Part shown: one piece after another, positions 9,466-19,793 of the stretch
Layout of the letters: every line of letters begins with the position of its first letter
Numbering within the stretch: position 1 is the first letter of the stretch
Source: Corallococcus coralloides DSM 2259
Lineage (GTDB): Bacteria; Myxococcota; Myxococcia; Myxococcales; Myxococcaceae
Assembly (NCBI RefSeq): GCF_000255295.1
Contig: NC_017030.1
Coordinates: 4,774,001-4,838,000 of the forward strand
Reading direction: 5' to 3'
Length of the DNA: 64,000 bases
Notes under the pieces: model-generated
The model's input: the letters and a program-made list of their open reading frames with translations, nothing else
What the model was told of the DNA's origin: nothing
Database searches by the model: none
Program-made: the position numbers and the translations under genes

Positions 9466-10611
9466 ATGGCGCGCGTCCTCCCGTTCTCGGCCCTCCTGAC
9501 GTCGCTGGACTCCTCGCTGGAGCCCGGGGACGGTCCTCCTCGCGGCAACGCGGCCCCGCTGCCCACGCACGTGCGGCCCCTGCTGGAGGCCGCGAACCCG
9601 AGCGCCGAGCTGCGCCGGCTGCGGGACTCGGGCGGGTTGCTGAAGGACGCGCGTCCCGCCCTCTACGTCGTGGAGCTGCACGGCCCCGCGGGCCGCTTCT
9701 CCGGCCCTCCGGTGCGCTACCTGCTGTGCGCGCTGACGCCGGACGCGGTGCCGTCGCTGGAGCAGGACCCGTACCGGCCCCGCGCGTGGGAGGTGGAGCC
9801 CGCCGTCACGCTGGTGGCGGATGACCACGGCGCCCTCCGGGCCCTGCTGGCGGAGGCCGCCGCGCGCGGCATCTCCGTCTGGAAGGGGCAGTACGACGGC
9901 AGCCCGGTGTCGCTCCTGCGCATCGAACCGTCCCCGGTGTCCAAGCGCCTGCAGGCGGTGCTGGACGAGGCCCCCATGCGGCCCCTGGCGGCCCTGAGCG
10001 AGCAGGGCCAGACGCTGGCCGCAGTGGTGCCGCTGTCCGAGCCGGGCCTGGAGCTGTGCCCCATCCACCGTGCCCTGAAGGGCGTGGAGACGTTCAAGGA
10101 AGACACCTTCCTCACCCTGGTGGCCGCGTACGCGCGCGTGACGGAGCTGGACGCGCCCCTCACCACGCCGCAGGGACTCTCCGCCGCGCGCGAGCGGCTG
10201 GCCACGCTGGTGCCCGGACAGCACGCCGTGCTGCTGGTGCTGCCGGGAGGCCGGGGCCGCATCCTGCGCTTCCGCCAGGGGCTGGACCTGGCGCACCTGA
10301 AGGGCGCGCCTCGAAACCCCACGCTGCGCAGCCTGGACCTGGCGCTGCTCAACGCGCTGGTGCTGCGCACGGTGCTGGGCATCCAGGAGCCGGAGGCGTC
10401 CGGACATCCGCAGGTGTTCCCGGTGCACGGCCTGGAGTCGCTGGTGGCGGGTGTGGAGTCCGGCACGTTCCAGGCGGGCTTCGCGCTCAACCCACCGCCG
10501 GTGTGGGAGGTGAGGGCGGTGATGGAGGCCCAGGCCACGCTGCCGCCGCGCACCCTGCGCGTGGAGCCGCGTGTGCCCGCGGGATTGCTCTTCCTGGATC
10601 CCGAAGTCTGA
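9466..10611 (+). CDS. DUF1015-like family protein
   Basis: 381 residues, soluble, no signal peptide. The C-terminal region (FPVHGLESLVAGVESGTF, then a run ending PRVPAGLLFL) resembles the end of DUF1015 proteins, where a His, a conserved proline-rich loop and a Gly-Leu-Leu terminus recur. The family's function is not established. The protein is followed after 11 bp by a methyltransferase gene, so the two are probably cotranscribed. Assignment rests on remembered family patterns and would need a profile search. Confidence 0.55.
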   Translation: MARVLPFSALLTSLDSSLEPGDGPPRGNAAPLPTHVRPLLEAANPSAELRRLRDSGGLLKDARPALYVVELHGPAGRFSGPPVRYLLCALTPDAVPSLEQDPYRPRAWEVEPAVTLVADDHGALRALLAEAAARGISVWKGQYDGSPVSLLRIEPSPVSKRLQAVLDEAPMRPLAALSEQGQTLAAVVPLSEPGLELCPIHRALKGVETFKEDTFLTLVAAYARVTELDAPLTTPQGLSAARERLATLVPGQHAVLLVLPGGRGRILRFRQGLDLAHLKGAPRNPTLRSLDLALLNALVLRTVLGIQEPEASGHPQVFPVHGLESLVAGVESGTFQAGFALNPPPVWEVRAVMEAQATLPPRTLRVEPRVPAGLLFLDPEV

Positions 10612-10622
10612 CGGCCCCCCGC

Positions 10623-11417
10623 GTGCGTGCGCTGACCGGCACCGCGCAGGACTGGCCCCATCGGGTGCGGCTGCGGTTGGAGCCCGGCCCGGGGGAGACG
10701 CTCGACGCCATCTGCGGCGGCGAGGTGCAGGTGCTCCAGCGACGGCTGGGCTACCGCTTCACGTTGGACCCCGTGCTGCTGGCGCACTTCGCGGTGTTCG
10801 ACGCGGGGGCGCATCGGGGGAGGCTGCTCGACCTGGGCACCGGGTGCGGCATCATCCCGCTGGTGCTGGCCCGCCGGCTGGGGAGAGTGGACATCACCGC
10901 GCTGGAGCTGCAGCCGAGCCTCTTCTCCCTGGCCGAGCGCAACGTGTACCTGAACCGCTGCGAGGGCGCGGTGACGCTGGTGCAGGGCGACCTGCGGCTC
11001 GTGGCGGAGACGTTCCCCGCGAGCAGCTTCGGCCACGTGCTGTGCAATCCGCCGTACCGGGCGCGCACCGCGGGCCAGAGCAACCTGTCCCGGGAGAAGG
11101 CGCTCGCGCGGCATGAGATTGCCTGCGAGCTGCCGGACGTGGTGCGTGCCGCGGCGTACCTGCTCGTGCCCCGGGGCGCGCTGTGCATGGTGTATCCGGC
11201 GTCGCGCTTCAGCGAGCTGGTGTCGGTGCTGCGCACGTTGCAACTGGAGCCACGCACGGTGCGCATGGTGCATCCGCGCGCGGACCGGCCCGCGAAGCTG
11301 GTGCTGCTCCACGCGGTGAAGGGCGGACGGGCGGACCTCACCGTGCTGCCTCCGCTCGTGGTCCACGCGGACGAGGACGCGGCCTTCACGGAAGAGGTCA
11401 ACGCCATGGTGGGCTGA
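10623..11417 (+). CDS. SAM-dependent methyltransferase, tRNA1(Val) A37 N6 (TrmN6/YfiC) type
   Basis: 264 residues from GTG 10623, 11 bp after the preceding stop. The fold is read from LLDLGTGCGIIPLVLARR (SAM motif I), ITALELQPSLFSLAERN (motif II) and VLCNPPYRA (the NPPY motif of N6-adenine or N5-glutamine methyltransferases). The N-terminal part contains a YRFTLDPVLLAHF segment typical of the TrmN6/YfiC family, which methylates A37 of tRNA1(Val). An open frame extends upstream but is the shadow of the DUF1015-like gene. Substrate specificity is inferred, not shown. Confidence 0.75.
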   Translation: MRALTGTAQDWPHRVRLRLEPGPGETLDAICGGEVQVLQRRLGYRFTLDPVLLAHFAVFDAGAHRGRLLDLGTGCGIIPLVLARRLGRVDITALELQPSLFSLAERNVYLNRCEGAVTLVQGDLRLVAETFPASSFGHVLCNPPYRARTAGQSNLSREKALARHEIACELPDVVRAAAYLLVPRGALCMVYPASRFSELVSVLRTLQLEPRTVRMVHPRADRPAKLVLLHAVKGGRADLTVLPPLVVHADEDAAFTEEVNAMVG

Positions 11418-11521
11418 CACACCCACACGCCTTTCATGTCACCCCGGGTGCGGTGGGGCAGGGTAGACTCCTCGGCTTCGGGGCCGGGACCGGCAGCCCC
11501 GTCTCGTGAAGGCAGGGTGTG

Positions 11522-12508
11522 ATGCGCGTGGACTTCCGTCGCGCCGTGCAATGGCGAATCCGGGCCCGGATGGCGGTGGGCTTGAGCAGTTGGGTCGCGG
11601 CGCTCGTGCTGTTCATGGGCACCCACGCGCTGGCCCAGACGCAGGCGGACCGGCTCTATCTGAGCTACGGCCTCTCCGGCGGAGGCTCGCTGGACGCGGG
11701 AGGTGCCCGCATCAAGGAGCGGCGGACCCTGGAGCTGCGCGTGCCGCTGCCGCCGCTCGTATTGGGGCGCACGTACCTGCTGCCGTCGGTGGGCTACGAG
11801 ACGCGGTGGATGGGCGCGGACGTGCCCTCCGTGGGCGATGACGCGGTGGATAAGCAGTTCCACCGCATCCAGCTGGGGCTCACGCTCATCCGGCCCGTGG
11901 CGCCGCGCTGGTTGATCGTCACGGGCGTGATGGCCAGCACCCGCACGGACTTCCAGTCGTCCTTCGACCTGGCGCTGGACACGTCGTGGGTGGCGTTCGC
12001 GATGGCCAACTACCAGTTCGAGGACACGCCGGGGCTCGGCGTGACGTTCGGCGCGGTCGTGCTGTGGCCGTTCGACGCTCTGCCGGTGATCCCCATGCTG
12101 AGCCTGACCTACAACCGGGGCCCGTACGTCCTGGAGGTGGGCCTGCCCCGGCTCACGCTGCTGCGCAAGCTGGGCGACACGGTGGAGCTGGGGCTGGTGG
12201 GCGCGCTGGACATGCAGGTGCTGCGCACCCGGTTCGACCCGGAGCTCCGGGCGCTGAACGCCAGCTACCTGCGCGAGACGCAGGTCCGCGTGGGGCCCAC
12301 CGTGAACGTCCACCTGGGCCGTGACCTGTGGCTCAGCTCGTCGGTGGGCCTGTCGCTGATCAACGACTACGCGTTGCTGGACCGCCAGCGCGACAGCCTG
12401 AACGTGCGCGGGCTGGACATGGGGACCGCGCTGTATGGTCGCGTCGTCCTGGGCTGGCGCCCGCAGCGGCCCCAGGCGAAGGCGAAGAGCCCTCGCCCGG
12501 CGCCCTGA
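11522..12508 (+). CDS. Outer-membrane beta-barrel protein, unknown function
   Basis: About 328 residues. The signal peptide ends near HALAQT (residue 40). The rest alternates hydrophobic and polar residues in strands with many Tyr, Trp, Arg and Gly (GRTYLLPSVGYETRW, PVIPMLSLTYNRGPYVLEVG) and ends in an aromatic-rich strand, as in outer-membrane barrels; it may be a DUF6268-like protein. GTG 11519 and ATG 11522 are adjacent in-frame starts. It begins 104 bp after the methyltransferase. No ligand can be inferred. Confidence 0.6.
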   Translation: MRVDFRRAVQWRIRARMAVGLSSWVAALVLFMGTHALAQTQADRLYLSYGLSGGGSLDAGGARIKERRTLELRVPLPPLVLGRTYLLPSVGYETRWMGADVPSVGDDAVDKQFHRIQLGLTLIRPVAPRWLIVTGVMASTRTDFQSSFDLALDTSWVAFAMANYQFEDTPGLGVTFGAVVLWPFDALPVIPMLSLTYNRGPYVLEVGLPRLTLLRKLGDTVELGLVGALDMQVLRTRFDPELRALNASYLRETQVRVGPTVNVHLGRDLWLSSSVGLSLINDYALLDRQRDSLNVRGLDMGTALYGRVVLGWRPQRPQAKAKSPRPAP

Positions 12509-12615
12509 GCATCGCGTAACGGGGTGGTCGCACCGTCTCCGCGTTGGACTTGCGTCCCGAGGCGTGGACGCAGGCCCCTTGCTGGCCACGGTCGGTGACA
12601 CGTCCGGCCTTGAGC

Positions 12616-12631
12616 TGGCATGGGCCTTGAT
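12616..12631 (+). promoter_or_regulatory. Weak sigma-54-like -24/-12 element
   Basis: TGGCATGGGCCTTGAT keeps the spacing of the sigma-54 consensus but has A instead of the conserved C at the -12 GC. It lies about 70 nt before the glycosidase-like gene. Possible only; myxobacteria use sigma-54 widely. Confidence 0.2.
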
Positions 12632-12688
12632 ATCAACCAGCTCGGGACCGTCGCGCGAGGACTCACCCGTGGTTCGGTCTCTTTCCCC

Positions 12689-12706
12689 ATGAAGGATTCC
12701 CCATGA
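12689..12706 (+). promoter_or_regulatory. Possible five-codon leader ORF coupled to the secreted glycosidase-like gene
   Basis: ATG at 12689 reads Met-Lys-Asp-Ser-Pro and stops at a TGA that overlaps the main ATG at 12703 (ATGA). CCCCATGAAG occurs twice, at 12686-12695 and 12700-12709. The main gene's GAAGGA ribosome site lies inside this mini-frame. It could be a duplication of the start region or a real coupling leader. Confidence 0.25.
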
Positions 12707-15171
12707 AGCGTGCTGCACCGTTTGTCCTGACCGCGAGCCTCGCGGTGTCCCCGGCCGCCTTCGCGACCGACCCCTTCCAGACGTCGTCGCGGACTTCCCT
12801 CACGCTTCCAGCCAACGAGTTCTGGAACATCTACGGCCTGGGCTGGCACCTGACCGGGACGACGATCAACCCAGGCAACATGAGCAATGATTCCTATGGC
12901 GATAACAGCCCATGGAACGAATGGGACGCGCTCAAGTTCGCCTGGACCAATGACTACGGCGCCCGAACCAAGGTGAGAGGGTTTCTTGAAGAGACGAAAG
13001 TCAACGGAGTGTATCTCCCAGATCCCAGCACGCCGGTCGAGCAACCGACAGGGTTCGTCTGGTCGTGGAAGCTGAATGAGCGCTGGCCGGACGATTGTCT
13101 GGATTTTGATCCAGATAAGCCACTTCCCGAGCGTTGCTGGGACATCCATGCATGCACGCGCTCCTTCCACTTCGATCAGGTGCCGGCGTACATCAATGGC
13201 ATCCACCTCATGTACCTGTGGACGCGGGACGCGGACTTCCTGAATCTGATGCTGCCCCGCGCGGAGGTCGTCATGGACTCCTACCTGCTAGGAACCATGC
13301 AGGGCGCCTCCGGCCTGCTGGTGATGCCGGGGACCGACAACGATGGCACCGCGAACGGGCGCCCCAGCACGTACATGGATCAGGTCCGCTCGGGCCACAA
13401 GGATGGCTGGGTGAATGCGTCCTTCTACTCGGCGCTCCGGGCCATGGAGGACCTGGAGACCGCGGCGGGCAACACCGTCAAGGCCCTGGCCTATCACAAC
13501 CGCGCCAACGCCTTCCCGTCGCAGTACCGCGCGGGCCTCTGGACGGGCACCCGGTACGCCGGCTGGCGTGACGTGAACGGGAACCTCCACGACGCGGGTT
13601 TCACCTACGTCAACCTGCCGGCCTTGGTGCGCGGGCTCCCGTCCCCGGCGGACGCCGATCGTGTCCTCGAATGGCTGGATTCCCCCGCCGCGCCGACCCA
13701 GGGAGGAGCAGCCGCCAACAAACCCTACAACACGTCCGTGTACCAGGCCGTCTCCTCGCCGCGGTCCAACACGTTGCCGCTCACGAGCGACGAATGGGAT
13801 CCCTGGTCGAACCCCGATCAGTCGACGAGCCCCAGCGGGGGGCTGCCGCTGATCTACGGCTCGCATTTCCAGAACGGTGGCACGTTCTTGTGGTTGTCGT
13901 ACTACGACATCATGGCGCGGCTGCGTTACCGCCACGCGGACGATGCGATGCCCCGGTTCCAGCAGATGCTGACCCGGATGACGCGGGACTCGCGCCGTCT
14001 CACCTTCGACGTTCCGACCATGCCCTGGCATGTCACGGGCAGTTTCCGCGACATGAACGATTTCAATGAGTACAAGAATGAGGTTGGCACCAGCGGTGAG
14101 TTTTCAGAGTCTGGTTTGAGCGTCCTGCCACTGCTCTATGGATTCATGGGCGTGAGCGCGGACCTGCAGGGCCTGCACGTGAAGCCGGAAATGCCCACGG
14201 CGCTGCTTCACGCCTCGGTGGCTGACGTGGACTACCGGGGCACGCTCCGGAGCATCCAGGTGATCCGAGGCGAGGCGGTCGCGCAGCAGGACCGTGAAGA
14301 CTACTCCCTGGACGTCGCGACCGAAGTCGGCACCGCCGTGCTGTCTCAGTCGTTCTTCCCGATGGCTGCCTTCAATGAAGTCGGCGTGCGCGTGGGCAGC
14401 TACGATGTGGACAGTGGCGTGGAGTTCGACCTGTCGCTGGAGTCCTCCAGCGACAATGGTTTGAGCTGGGCGCCCATCGTGACACGCCGTCTGTCTGGGG
14501 TTCATAACAGCGCGTGGGTGTATATGGCCGTGCCGCCGCAGCCCGCGAACAACTGGCGCTACCGCTTGACGATGCAGGCCCCTTCCAGCCGACTGGCGTG
14601 GTGGCGTGACCCGAACTCCACCGTGTTTGGCACTGCCATCCAGGGGGGCACGCTGCTGGCCGGGGACTTCAACTTCCGCGCCGTGCAGGCCCCGCAGACC
14701 GTGCTGCTCAGCCAGACGGGGGGGAGCGTACCGGATGCGCTGAACGGCACGCTGGGACAGGTCTTCGACGCCGCCCAGCCCTTCGATCGGGCCACGCTGC
14801 GCATCGGCACCTACGTCACCAGCACGTCGGGCTTCACCGCGAAGCTCTTCCGCGACAACGGCGAGGGCTGGAAGCTGATGGCGAAGCAGATCTTCAAGAA
14901 CGTGGTGGACAACTCGGACGTGCCGATGAACTTCGCGTCCATGAAGCCCGGCCGCTACTACCTGGAGATCAGCGACGAGGTGGGCTCTATCGCGTGGTAC
15001 CGCGACAGCGCGAGCAACCTGGGGCCCACGTTCTGGTCGGCCCAGAATGGCATCCCGCAGCCGGGCAACCGCACCTTCCAGCTCTTCCGTGGACAGTACA
15101 CCGTCAACGTGCCGGAGCGGGGTGTGAGCACCACGGTGCTCGCCGGTGACCGCTACACGATGAGCAACTGA
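12703..15171 (+). CDS. Large secreted glycoside-hydrolase-like protein with duplicated C-terminal modules
   Basis: 822 residues; signal peptide cleaved near AFATDP (residue 22). The middle part (about 60-470) has Trp/Asp/Glu-rich helices (LWTRDADFLN, DGWVNASFYSALRAMEDLE, SEWDPWSN-like segments) that look like an (alpha/alpha)6-barrel glycosidase of the six-hairpin clan. I cannot name the family or the catalytic acids. The C-terminal 280 residues contain two similar beta-rich modules, each with an AW(W/Y)RD motif (LAWWRDPNS and IAWYRDSAS). Around 12950-13150 the DNA is less GC-rich than its surroundings. Role likely in polysaccharide breakdown outside the cell. The 194 bp upstream hold weak promoter-like signals only. 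Confidence 0.55.
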   Translation: MKRAAPFVLTASLAVSPAAFATDPFQTSSRTSLTLPANEFWNIYGLGWHLTGTTINPGNMSNDSYGDNSPWNEWDALKFAWTNDYGARTKVRGFLEETKVNGVYLPDPSTPVEQPTGFVWSWKLNERWPDDCLDFDPDKPLPERCWDIHACTRSFHFDQVPAYINGIHLMYLWTRDADFLNLMLPRAEVVMDSYLLGTMQGASGLLVMPGTDNDGTANGRPSTYMDQVRSGHKDGWVNASFYSALRAMEDLETAAGNTVKALAYHNRANAFPSQYRAGLWTGTRYAGWRDVNGNLHDAGFTYVNLPALVRGLPSPADADRVLEWLDSPAAPTQGGAAANKPYNTSVYQAVSSPRSNTLPLTSDEWDPWSNPDQSTSPSGGLPLIYGSHFQNGGTFLWLSYYDIMARLRYRHADDAMPRFQQMLTRMTRDSRRLTFDVPTMPWHVTGSFRDMNDFNEYKNEVGTSGEFSESGLSVLPLLYGFMGVSADLQGLHVKPEMPTALLHASVADVDYRGTLRSIQVIRGEAVAQQDREDYSLDVATEVGTAVLSQSFFPMAAFNEVGVRVGSYDVDSGVEFDLSLESSSDNGLSWAPIVTRRLSGVHNSAWVYMAVPPQPANNWRYRLTMQAPSSRLAWWRDPNSTVFGTAIQGGTLLAGDFNFRAVQAPQTVLLSQTGGSVPDALNGTLGQVFDAAQPFDRATLRIGTYVTSTSGFTAKLFRDNGEGWKLMAKQIFKNVVDNSDVPMNFASMKPGRYYLEISDEVGSIAWYRDSASNLGPTFWSAQNGIPQPGNRTFQLFRGQYTVNVPERGVSTTVLAGDRYTMSN

Positions 15172-15184
15172 CGCACCGCTTGCC

Positions 15185-15213
15185 CCGGGGAGTGGGACGT
15201 CGCCGCTCCCCGG
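15185..15213. terminator. Hairpin between convergent genes
   Basis: CCGGGGAG (15185-15192) pairs perfectly with CTCCCCGG (15206-15213) across a 13-nt loop. It lies between the stops at 15171 (plus) and 15221 (minus) and is a likely bidirectional terminator without a strong T-run. Confidence 0.5.
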
Positions 15214-15220
15214 TCCGTTG

Positions 15221-16345
15221 TCACGGGGTGGAGGCCCCGCGCTGCTCGGCGGCCTGGCGCTCCTGGCGGCACCAGGCGAGCTGCTCCTGGAGGGTGGCCA
15301 GCGGCACGGCCAGCTCCAGCTTGAAGGACGAGCCGTCCGGCCGGACCTTCGCGAAGTCCAGGAGCTGCGCCAGGTCGTCCTTGCCGTCCGCCTGCGCCTT
15401 CATGCGCGCCATGGACAGCGCGCCGCCCAGGGACTTGCCCAGGTCCGTCATCTTGTCCGCGTCCAGGCCCGTCACGTTGGCCACCATGGCCACGTCGCCG
15501 CTGGTGTCCAGGTGCAGCTCCACGTTCTGGGCCACGTCCGTCAGCCGCTGTGCCAGCTCCGCCTGATCCGGGCCCAGCAGCTTCGCCAGGGTCTCCACCG
15601 CCAGCACGCCGTACATCTCGCCGTAGGTGCTGTTCTCATCCAGCAGCGGTGGGCCTTCCTCCTGACCGCGCCCGTCCATGCGGTCCAGTACCGTCTTCAC
15701 GGAGTCCGGCGACTTGCCGAACACCAGCATCTGGTTGTTCCAGGTGCCCACCGCGTTGTCCATGCGCCCGCGCTGCGTGCCGCCGTCCGGCAGGGCGAAG
15801 GTCGTGTCCCCCGGCTCGTACACGCGCGCGCCTGCGCCGTAGTCAGAGGACACGCGCTCGCCCAGCAGCTCCTGGTACTTCGCCTTGCTGAAGTCGCCGG
15901 AGAGGATGACGCCCTCGTCGGTGACGACCAGCCGGTCCAGGTCCTGGAGCGGATCCACGCCGCTCATCGCCTTGAACTGCTCCAGGTTCTTGCCGCCGTC
16001 GCGCAAGAGGCAGTCCATGAGCAGCTCGCCCACGGGCGAGTAGCGGAGCGCGTTCGCCTCGATGACCACCGCCGTGCGGCCCGGGCCTCGGGGCAGCGCC
16101 GCGAGCAGCGGATCCCTCGGCTTCACCGGCGCGGCCACGCCCGCGTCCACCACCGCGGGCATCACCCAGGTGCGCCGCTTCTCCGCGCGCTCCAGGTCCG
16201 GGCCCCGCATGCGCCGGGGAAACTCCACGTCCGGAGCTTCCGCGGGCGGCTTGTCGCCCTGGCCCGTGAACATCAGGACCGCGCCTCCGGCGAACAACAG
16301 CAGCGCCCCCACCAGCCACACCCTCCTGCGCCCGCGCGAATCCAT
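15221..16345 (-). CDS. Membrane-anchored protein of the ABC exporter operon, unknown function
   Basis: 374 residues: a short basic N-terminus, one transmembrane helix (about 9-26, WLVGALLLFAGGAVLMF), then a long soluble domain outside the inner membrane. The domain shows repeated surfaces of the type seen in DUF3352-like or lipoprotein-like scaffolds (DFAKVRPDGSSFKLELAVPL near the end), but no enzyme motif. It starts 3 bp after the permease gene and is surely cotranscribed with it, so it probably acts as the periplasmic partner of the exporter or on its substrate. Confidence 0.6.
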   Translation of the reverse strand: MDSRGRRRVWLVGALLLFAGGAVLMFTGQGDKPPAEAPDVEFPRRMRGPDLERAEKRRTWVMPAVVDAGVAAPVKPRDPLLAALPRGPGRTAVVIEANALRYSPVGELLMDCLLRDGGKNLEQFKAMSGVDPLQDLDRLVVTDEGVILSGDFSKAKYQELLGERVSSDYGAGARVYEPGDTTFALPDGGTQRGRMDNAVGTWNNQMLVFGKSPDSVKTVLDRMDGRGQEEGPPLLDENSTYGEMYGVLAVETLAKLLGPDQAELAQRLTDVAQNVELHLDTSGDVAMVANVTGLDADKMTDLGKSLGGALSMARMKAQADGKDDLAQLLDFAKVRPDGSSFKLELAVPLATLQEQLAWCRQERQAAEQRGASTP

Positions 16346-16348
16346 GGT

Positions 16349-17188
16349 TCAGCAGTCCTTTCCTTCGAAGTGCCAGAAGCCCACGGAGAGGGCCCCCAGT
16401 CCGAACACCAGCACGCCGCCCAGCAGCATGCCCAGCGAACCCTTCTCCAGCGGCGTGGAGCTGGCCAGGTCCGCCGCGCGCGACGCCAGCGCGGACAGCC
16501 GGGGCAGCACCAGCGTCACCGCGTCGAACGCCGTGCGGCCGAAGCCCGATTCCAGGTAGCGCGACACGTCCGCGCGGAAGCCCGCGAGGATGCCGCCCAC
16601 CAGCAGCACGAAGCCCGCCGCCGAGCACAGCGCCGCGCTGCGCACCAGCGTCGCCGTGGTGAGCATCACCGCGTACACCGCCGCGAACCCCACGCACGCC
16701 AGTCCCCCGGCGATGAGCGGCCCCACCGTCCAGTACCCCGTCTTCACCCCGAAGATGAGCGTCAGCCCGCCCGCGGCGTACACCGTGCCGCCCAGGGCCA
16801 GCGTCATCACCCCCACGAACGTGCCGGCCAGCAGGTGCCAGCGCTGCAAGGGCAGGGCGAGCAGGTGCTCGATGCGGCCGGGGGACAACAGCCCCGGCGC
16901 GAAGTCCGAGCACGCGACGATGCCGAAGAGGATGCCGCCGTAGAACACCAGGTACGCCGCCGCGCGGTACATGGGCCGCAGCGCCACGTCCACGGACATG
17001 ATGTTGGAGCGCATCACCTCGCCGAACAGGCGCGTCGCCGCGAGCGCTCCGTCCACGACCTCCAGCTTGAGGCTGAGCGCCACGGTGGCCAGCACCAGCG
17101 TGAGCCCCACCATGAAGGCCATGATGAACTTGCGCGACGCCGCCTCGCGCAGCACGTAGCCGGCGATGACGAAGACAGGGCTCTTCAT
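16349..17188 (-). CDS. ABC-2 type transporter permease
   Basis: 279 residues with about six hydrophobic helices (VIAGYVLREAASRKFIMAFM at the start, then FYGGILFGIVACSDFAPGLL, GGTVYAAGGLTLIFG and others), the layout of ABC-2 exporter membrane subunits including the re-entrant region LLSPGRIEHLLALPL. The ATG overlaps the ATPase stop codon by 4 bp (ATGA), indicating translational coupling. With the neighbouring ATPase it should form an exporter; the substrate is unknown. Confidence 0.8.
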   Translation of the reverse strand: MKSPVFVIAGYVLREAASRKFIMAFMVGLTLVLATVALSLKLEVVDGALAATRLFGEVMRSNIMSVDVALRPMYRAAAYLVFYGGILFGIVACSDFAPGLLSPGRIEHLLALPLQRWHLLAGTFVGVMTLALGGTVYAAGGLTLIFGVKTGYWTVGPLIAGGLACVGFAAVYAVMLTTATLVRSAALCSAAGFVLLVGGILAGFRADVSRYLESGFGRTAFDAVTLVLPRLSALASRAADLASSTPLEKGSLGMLLGGVLVFGLGALSVGFWHFEGKDC

Positions 17189-18186
17189 GCCGCCACCCCC
17201 GGCCCGCCGACAGCACCCACGAGCACCGCCTCCAGGTCCGCGCCCTCGCGCTTGAGCTCCATCAGCAGCGCGCCCGAGGCCCGGGCCTTGTCCAACGCCG
17301 CGTTGAGCACCGCCACGTCCGCCGCGTCCACCGAATACACACCGTCCTCCCGGCCACCGCCCATAGGTGCCACATCACCGCCCGGCGCCGCGCCAGTCCT
17401 TCCACCCCTCGCTGGATCCGCCACGGCCATGAAGCCCGCCGCCGTCAGCGCCGCCCGGTCCGCGCCGGGCGCGAAGCGCACGCGCCAGCGGGCCCCGGCC
17501 TTGGCCAGTTCCTCCAGCCGTCCCTCGCGCAGCACGCGCCCGTCCGCGAGGATGGCCACGCGGTCGCACACGCGCTCCGTCTCCGCCAGCAGGTGCGAGT
17601 TGAGGAACAGCGTCACGCCCTTCTGGACCTCCTCCTGGAGGATGCGGCGCACCTCCAGCCGGCCCATGGGGTCGATGCCGTCCGTGGGCTCGTCCAGCAC
17701 GAGCAGCGCCGGGTCCCCCAACAGCGCCGCCGCCAGCCCCAGTCGCTGCCGCATGCCCTTGGAGTAGCCGCCGATGCGCCGGTCCACCGCGTCCGACAGG
17801 CCCACGCGCTCCAGCAGCCGCGCGTGCGCATTCGCGTCCGGCTTCAGTCCCTTGAGCCGCGCAACGGTGGCCAGGAACGCGGGCGACTTCCACGTGCCGG
17901 GCAGGTGCAGCCGCTCCGGCAGGTAACCGATGCGCGCGCGGATGGCGGGATCCTCCGGCGACCCGCCCAGCACGCGCACCGTGCCCGCGGTGGGCCGCAC
18001 GATGCCGAGCACGCTCTTGATGAAGGTCGTCTTGCCCGCGCCGTTGGGGCCAATCAGCCCGAACGCGCTGCCCGCCGGGACGTGGAGGTCCATGCCCCGG
18101 AGGGCTTCATGGCCGCCGCGTCCGAACGCTCGGCGATACGTTTTTCGCAGGCCCTGCACTTCAAGGGCGGGAGGAGGAGTCGTCAC
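17185..18186 (-). CDS. ABC transporter ATP-binding protein
   Basis: 333 residues from GTG 18186, chosen because the conserved domain starts at once (ALEVQGLRKTYRR); the frame is open for another 101 codons upstream but that part is not protein-like. Walker A GPNGAGKTT, signature YSKGMRQRLGL, Walker B ALLVLDEPTDGID and H-loop FLNSHLL are all intact. The C-terminal 100 residues form the usual accessory domain of ABC-2 ATPases. First gene of a three-gene operon (ATPase, permease, membrane-anchored protein). The 284 bp upstream, shared with the divergent small gene, hold no feature I can support. Confidence 0.85.
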   Translation of the reverse strand: MTTPPPALEVQGLRKTYRRAFGRGGHEALRGMDLHVPAGSAFGLIGPNGAGKTTFIKSVLGIVRPTAGTVRVLGGSPEDPAIRARIGYLPERLHLPGTWKSPAFLATVARLKGLKPDANAHARLLERVGLSDAVDRRIGGYSKGMRQRLGLAAALLGDPALLVLDEPTDGIDPMGRLEVRRILQEEVQKGVTLFLNSHLLAETERVCDRVAILADGRVLREGRLEELAKAGARWRVRFAPGADRAALTAAGFMAVADPARGGRTGAAPGGDVAPMGGGREDGVYSVDAADVAVLNAALDKARASGALLMELKREGADLEAVLVGAVGGPGVAA

Positions 18187-18470
18187 GGTTATGACTGTAG
18201 ACGACCCGCTGGGCGGATGATTGCACCCGCATGGAACCAGGGGGAGGGACGAGCGGCCCTGCATGCGGGCTTCCCTCCGCGTTCCCTCGTTCGCGCCGAT
18301 GGGAAACGCCTTGCGCACCCGGAGAGCGCGTGGCGCGACGCGACACCTCGTCATTCCCGGGCGTTGCACTCCTGGGGGTTCCAACGGTGCCGCTGGTCCG
18401 GGCCCTGCAATGCCTGTCAGCGACCCGCGGGACACGCAGCCAACCCTCGCGGCCACACCACACAGGAGAC

Positions 18471-18686
18471 ATGGGCATGACGTGGGCAAACGGGACCGAG
18501 CAGCAGCTTCAGGACGCGCGCCGTGAGCTGGAGGCCGCCGAGCGGGAGCTGACCACCGGGACCGAGGCGGCGCGGGTGCGCTACGCCCGGGCGCTGTACG
18601 AGGCGGACCTGGCCGGCCGGCGGGCCGACCGCATGGCGCGCGATTCCCGCCGCCAGCAGCTGACCTGGCGCCCTGTCGCCGGCTGA
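18471..18686 (+). CDS. Small coiled-coil protein, unknown function
   Basis: 71 residues, starting MGMTWANGTEQQ, with AGGAG at 18464-18468 giving a good ribosome site. The protein is nearly all charged helix (QDARRELEAAERELTTG, then RYARALYEADLAGRRADRM), predicted to be a single coiled coil with no membrane segment. I do not recognise it. It stands alone between the ABC operon and hemB. Confidence 0.5.
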   Translation: MGMTWANGTEQQLQDARRELEAAERELTTGTEAARVRYARALYEADLAGRRADRMARDSRRQQLTWRPVAG

Positions 18687-18749
18687 GCAGGCGGATTCGC
18701 GACGCGGAAGGGGTGAAGCGCGGGGCCCGGCGGTTTATACCGGCGACCC

Positions 18750-19718
<969 letters not shown>

Positions 19719-19793
19719 GCGACACCCGGGCGCGCGTGTTCGGCGGAAGGCTTGATCGCTTCCGCCGCTTGCGCCCAAATGCTCCGCACAACG

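Noticed and set aside
15218-17767. 849-codon plus-strand open frame
   Set aside because: Antisense to the ABC exporter genes; the composition (His, Arg, Gln runs) is typical of shadow frames, and the minus strand carries clear Walker and permease motifs.
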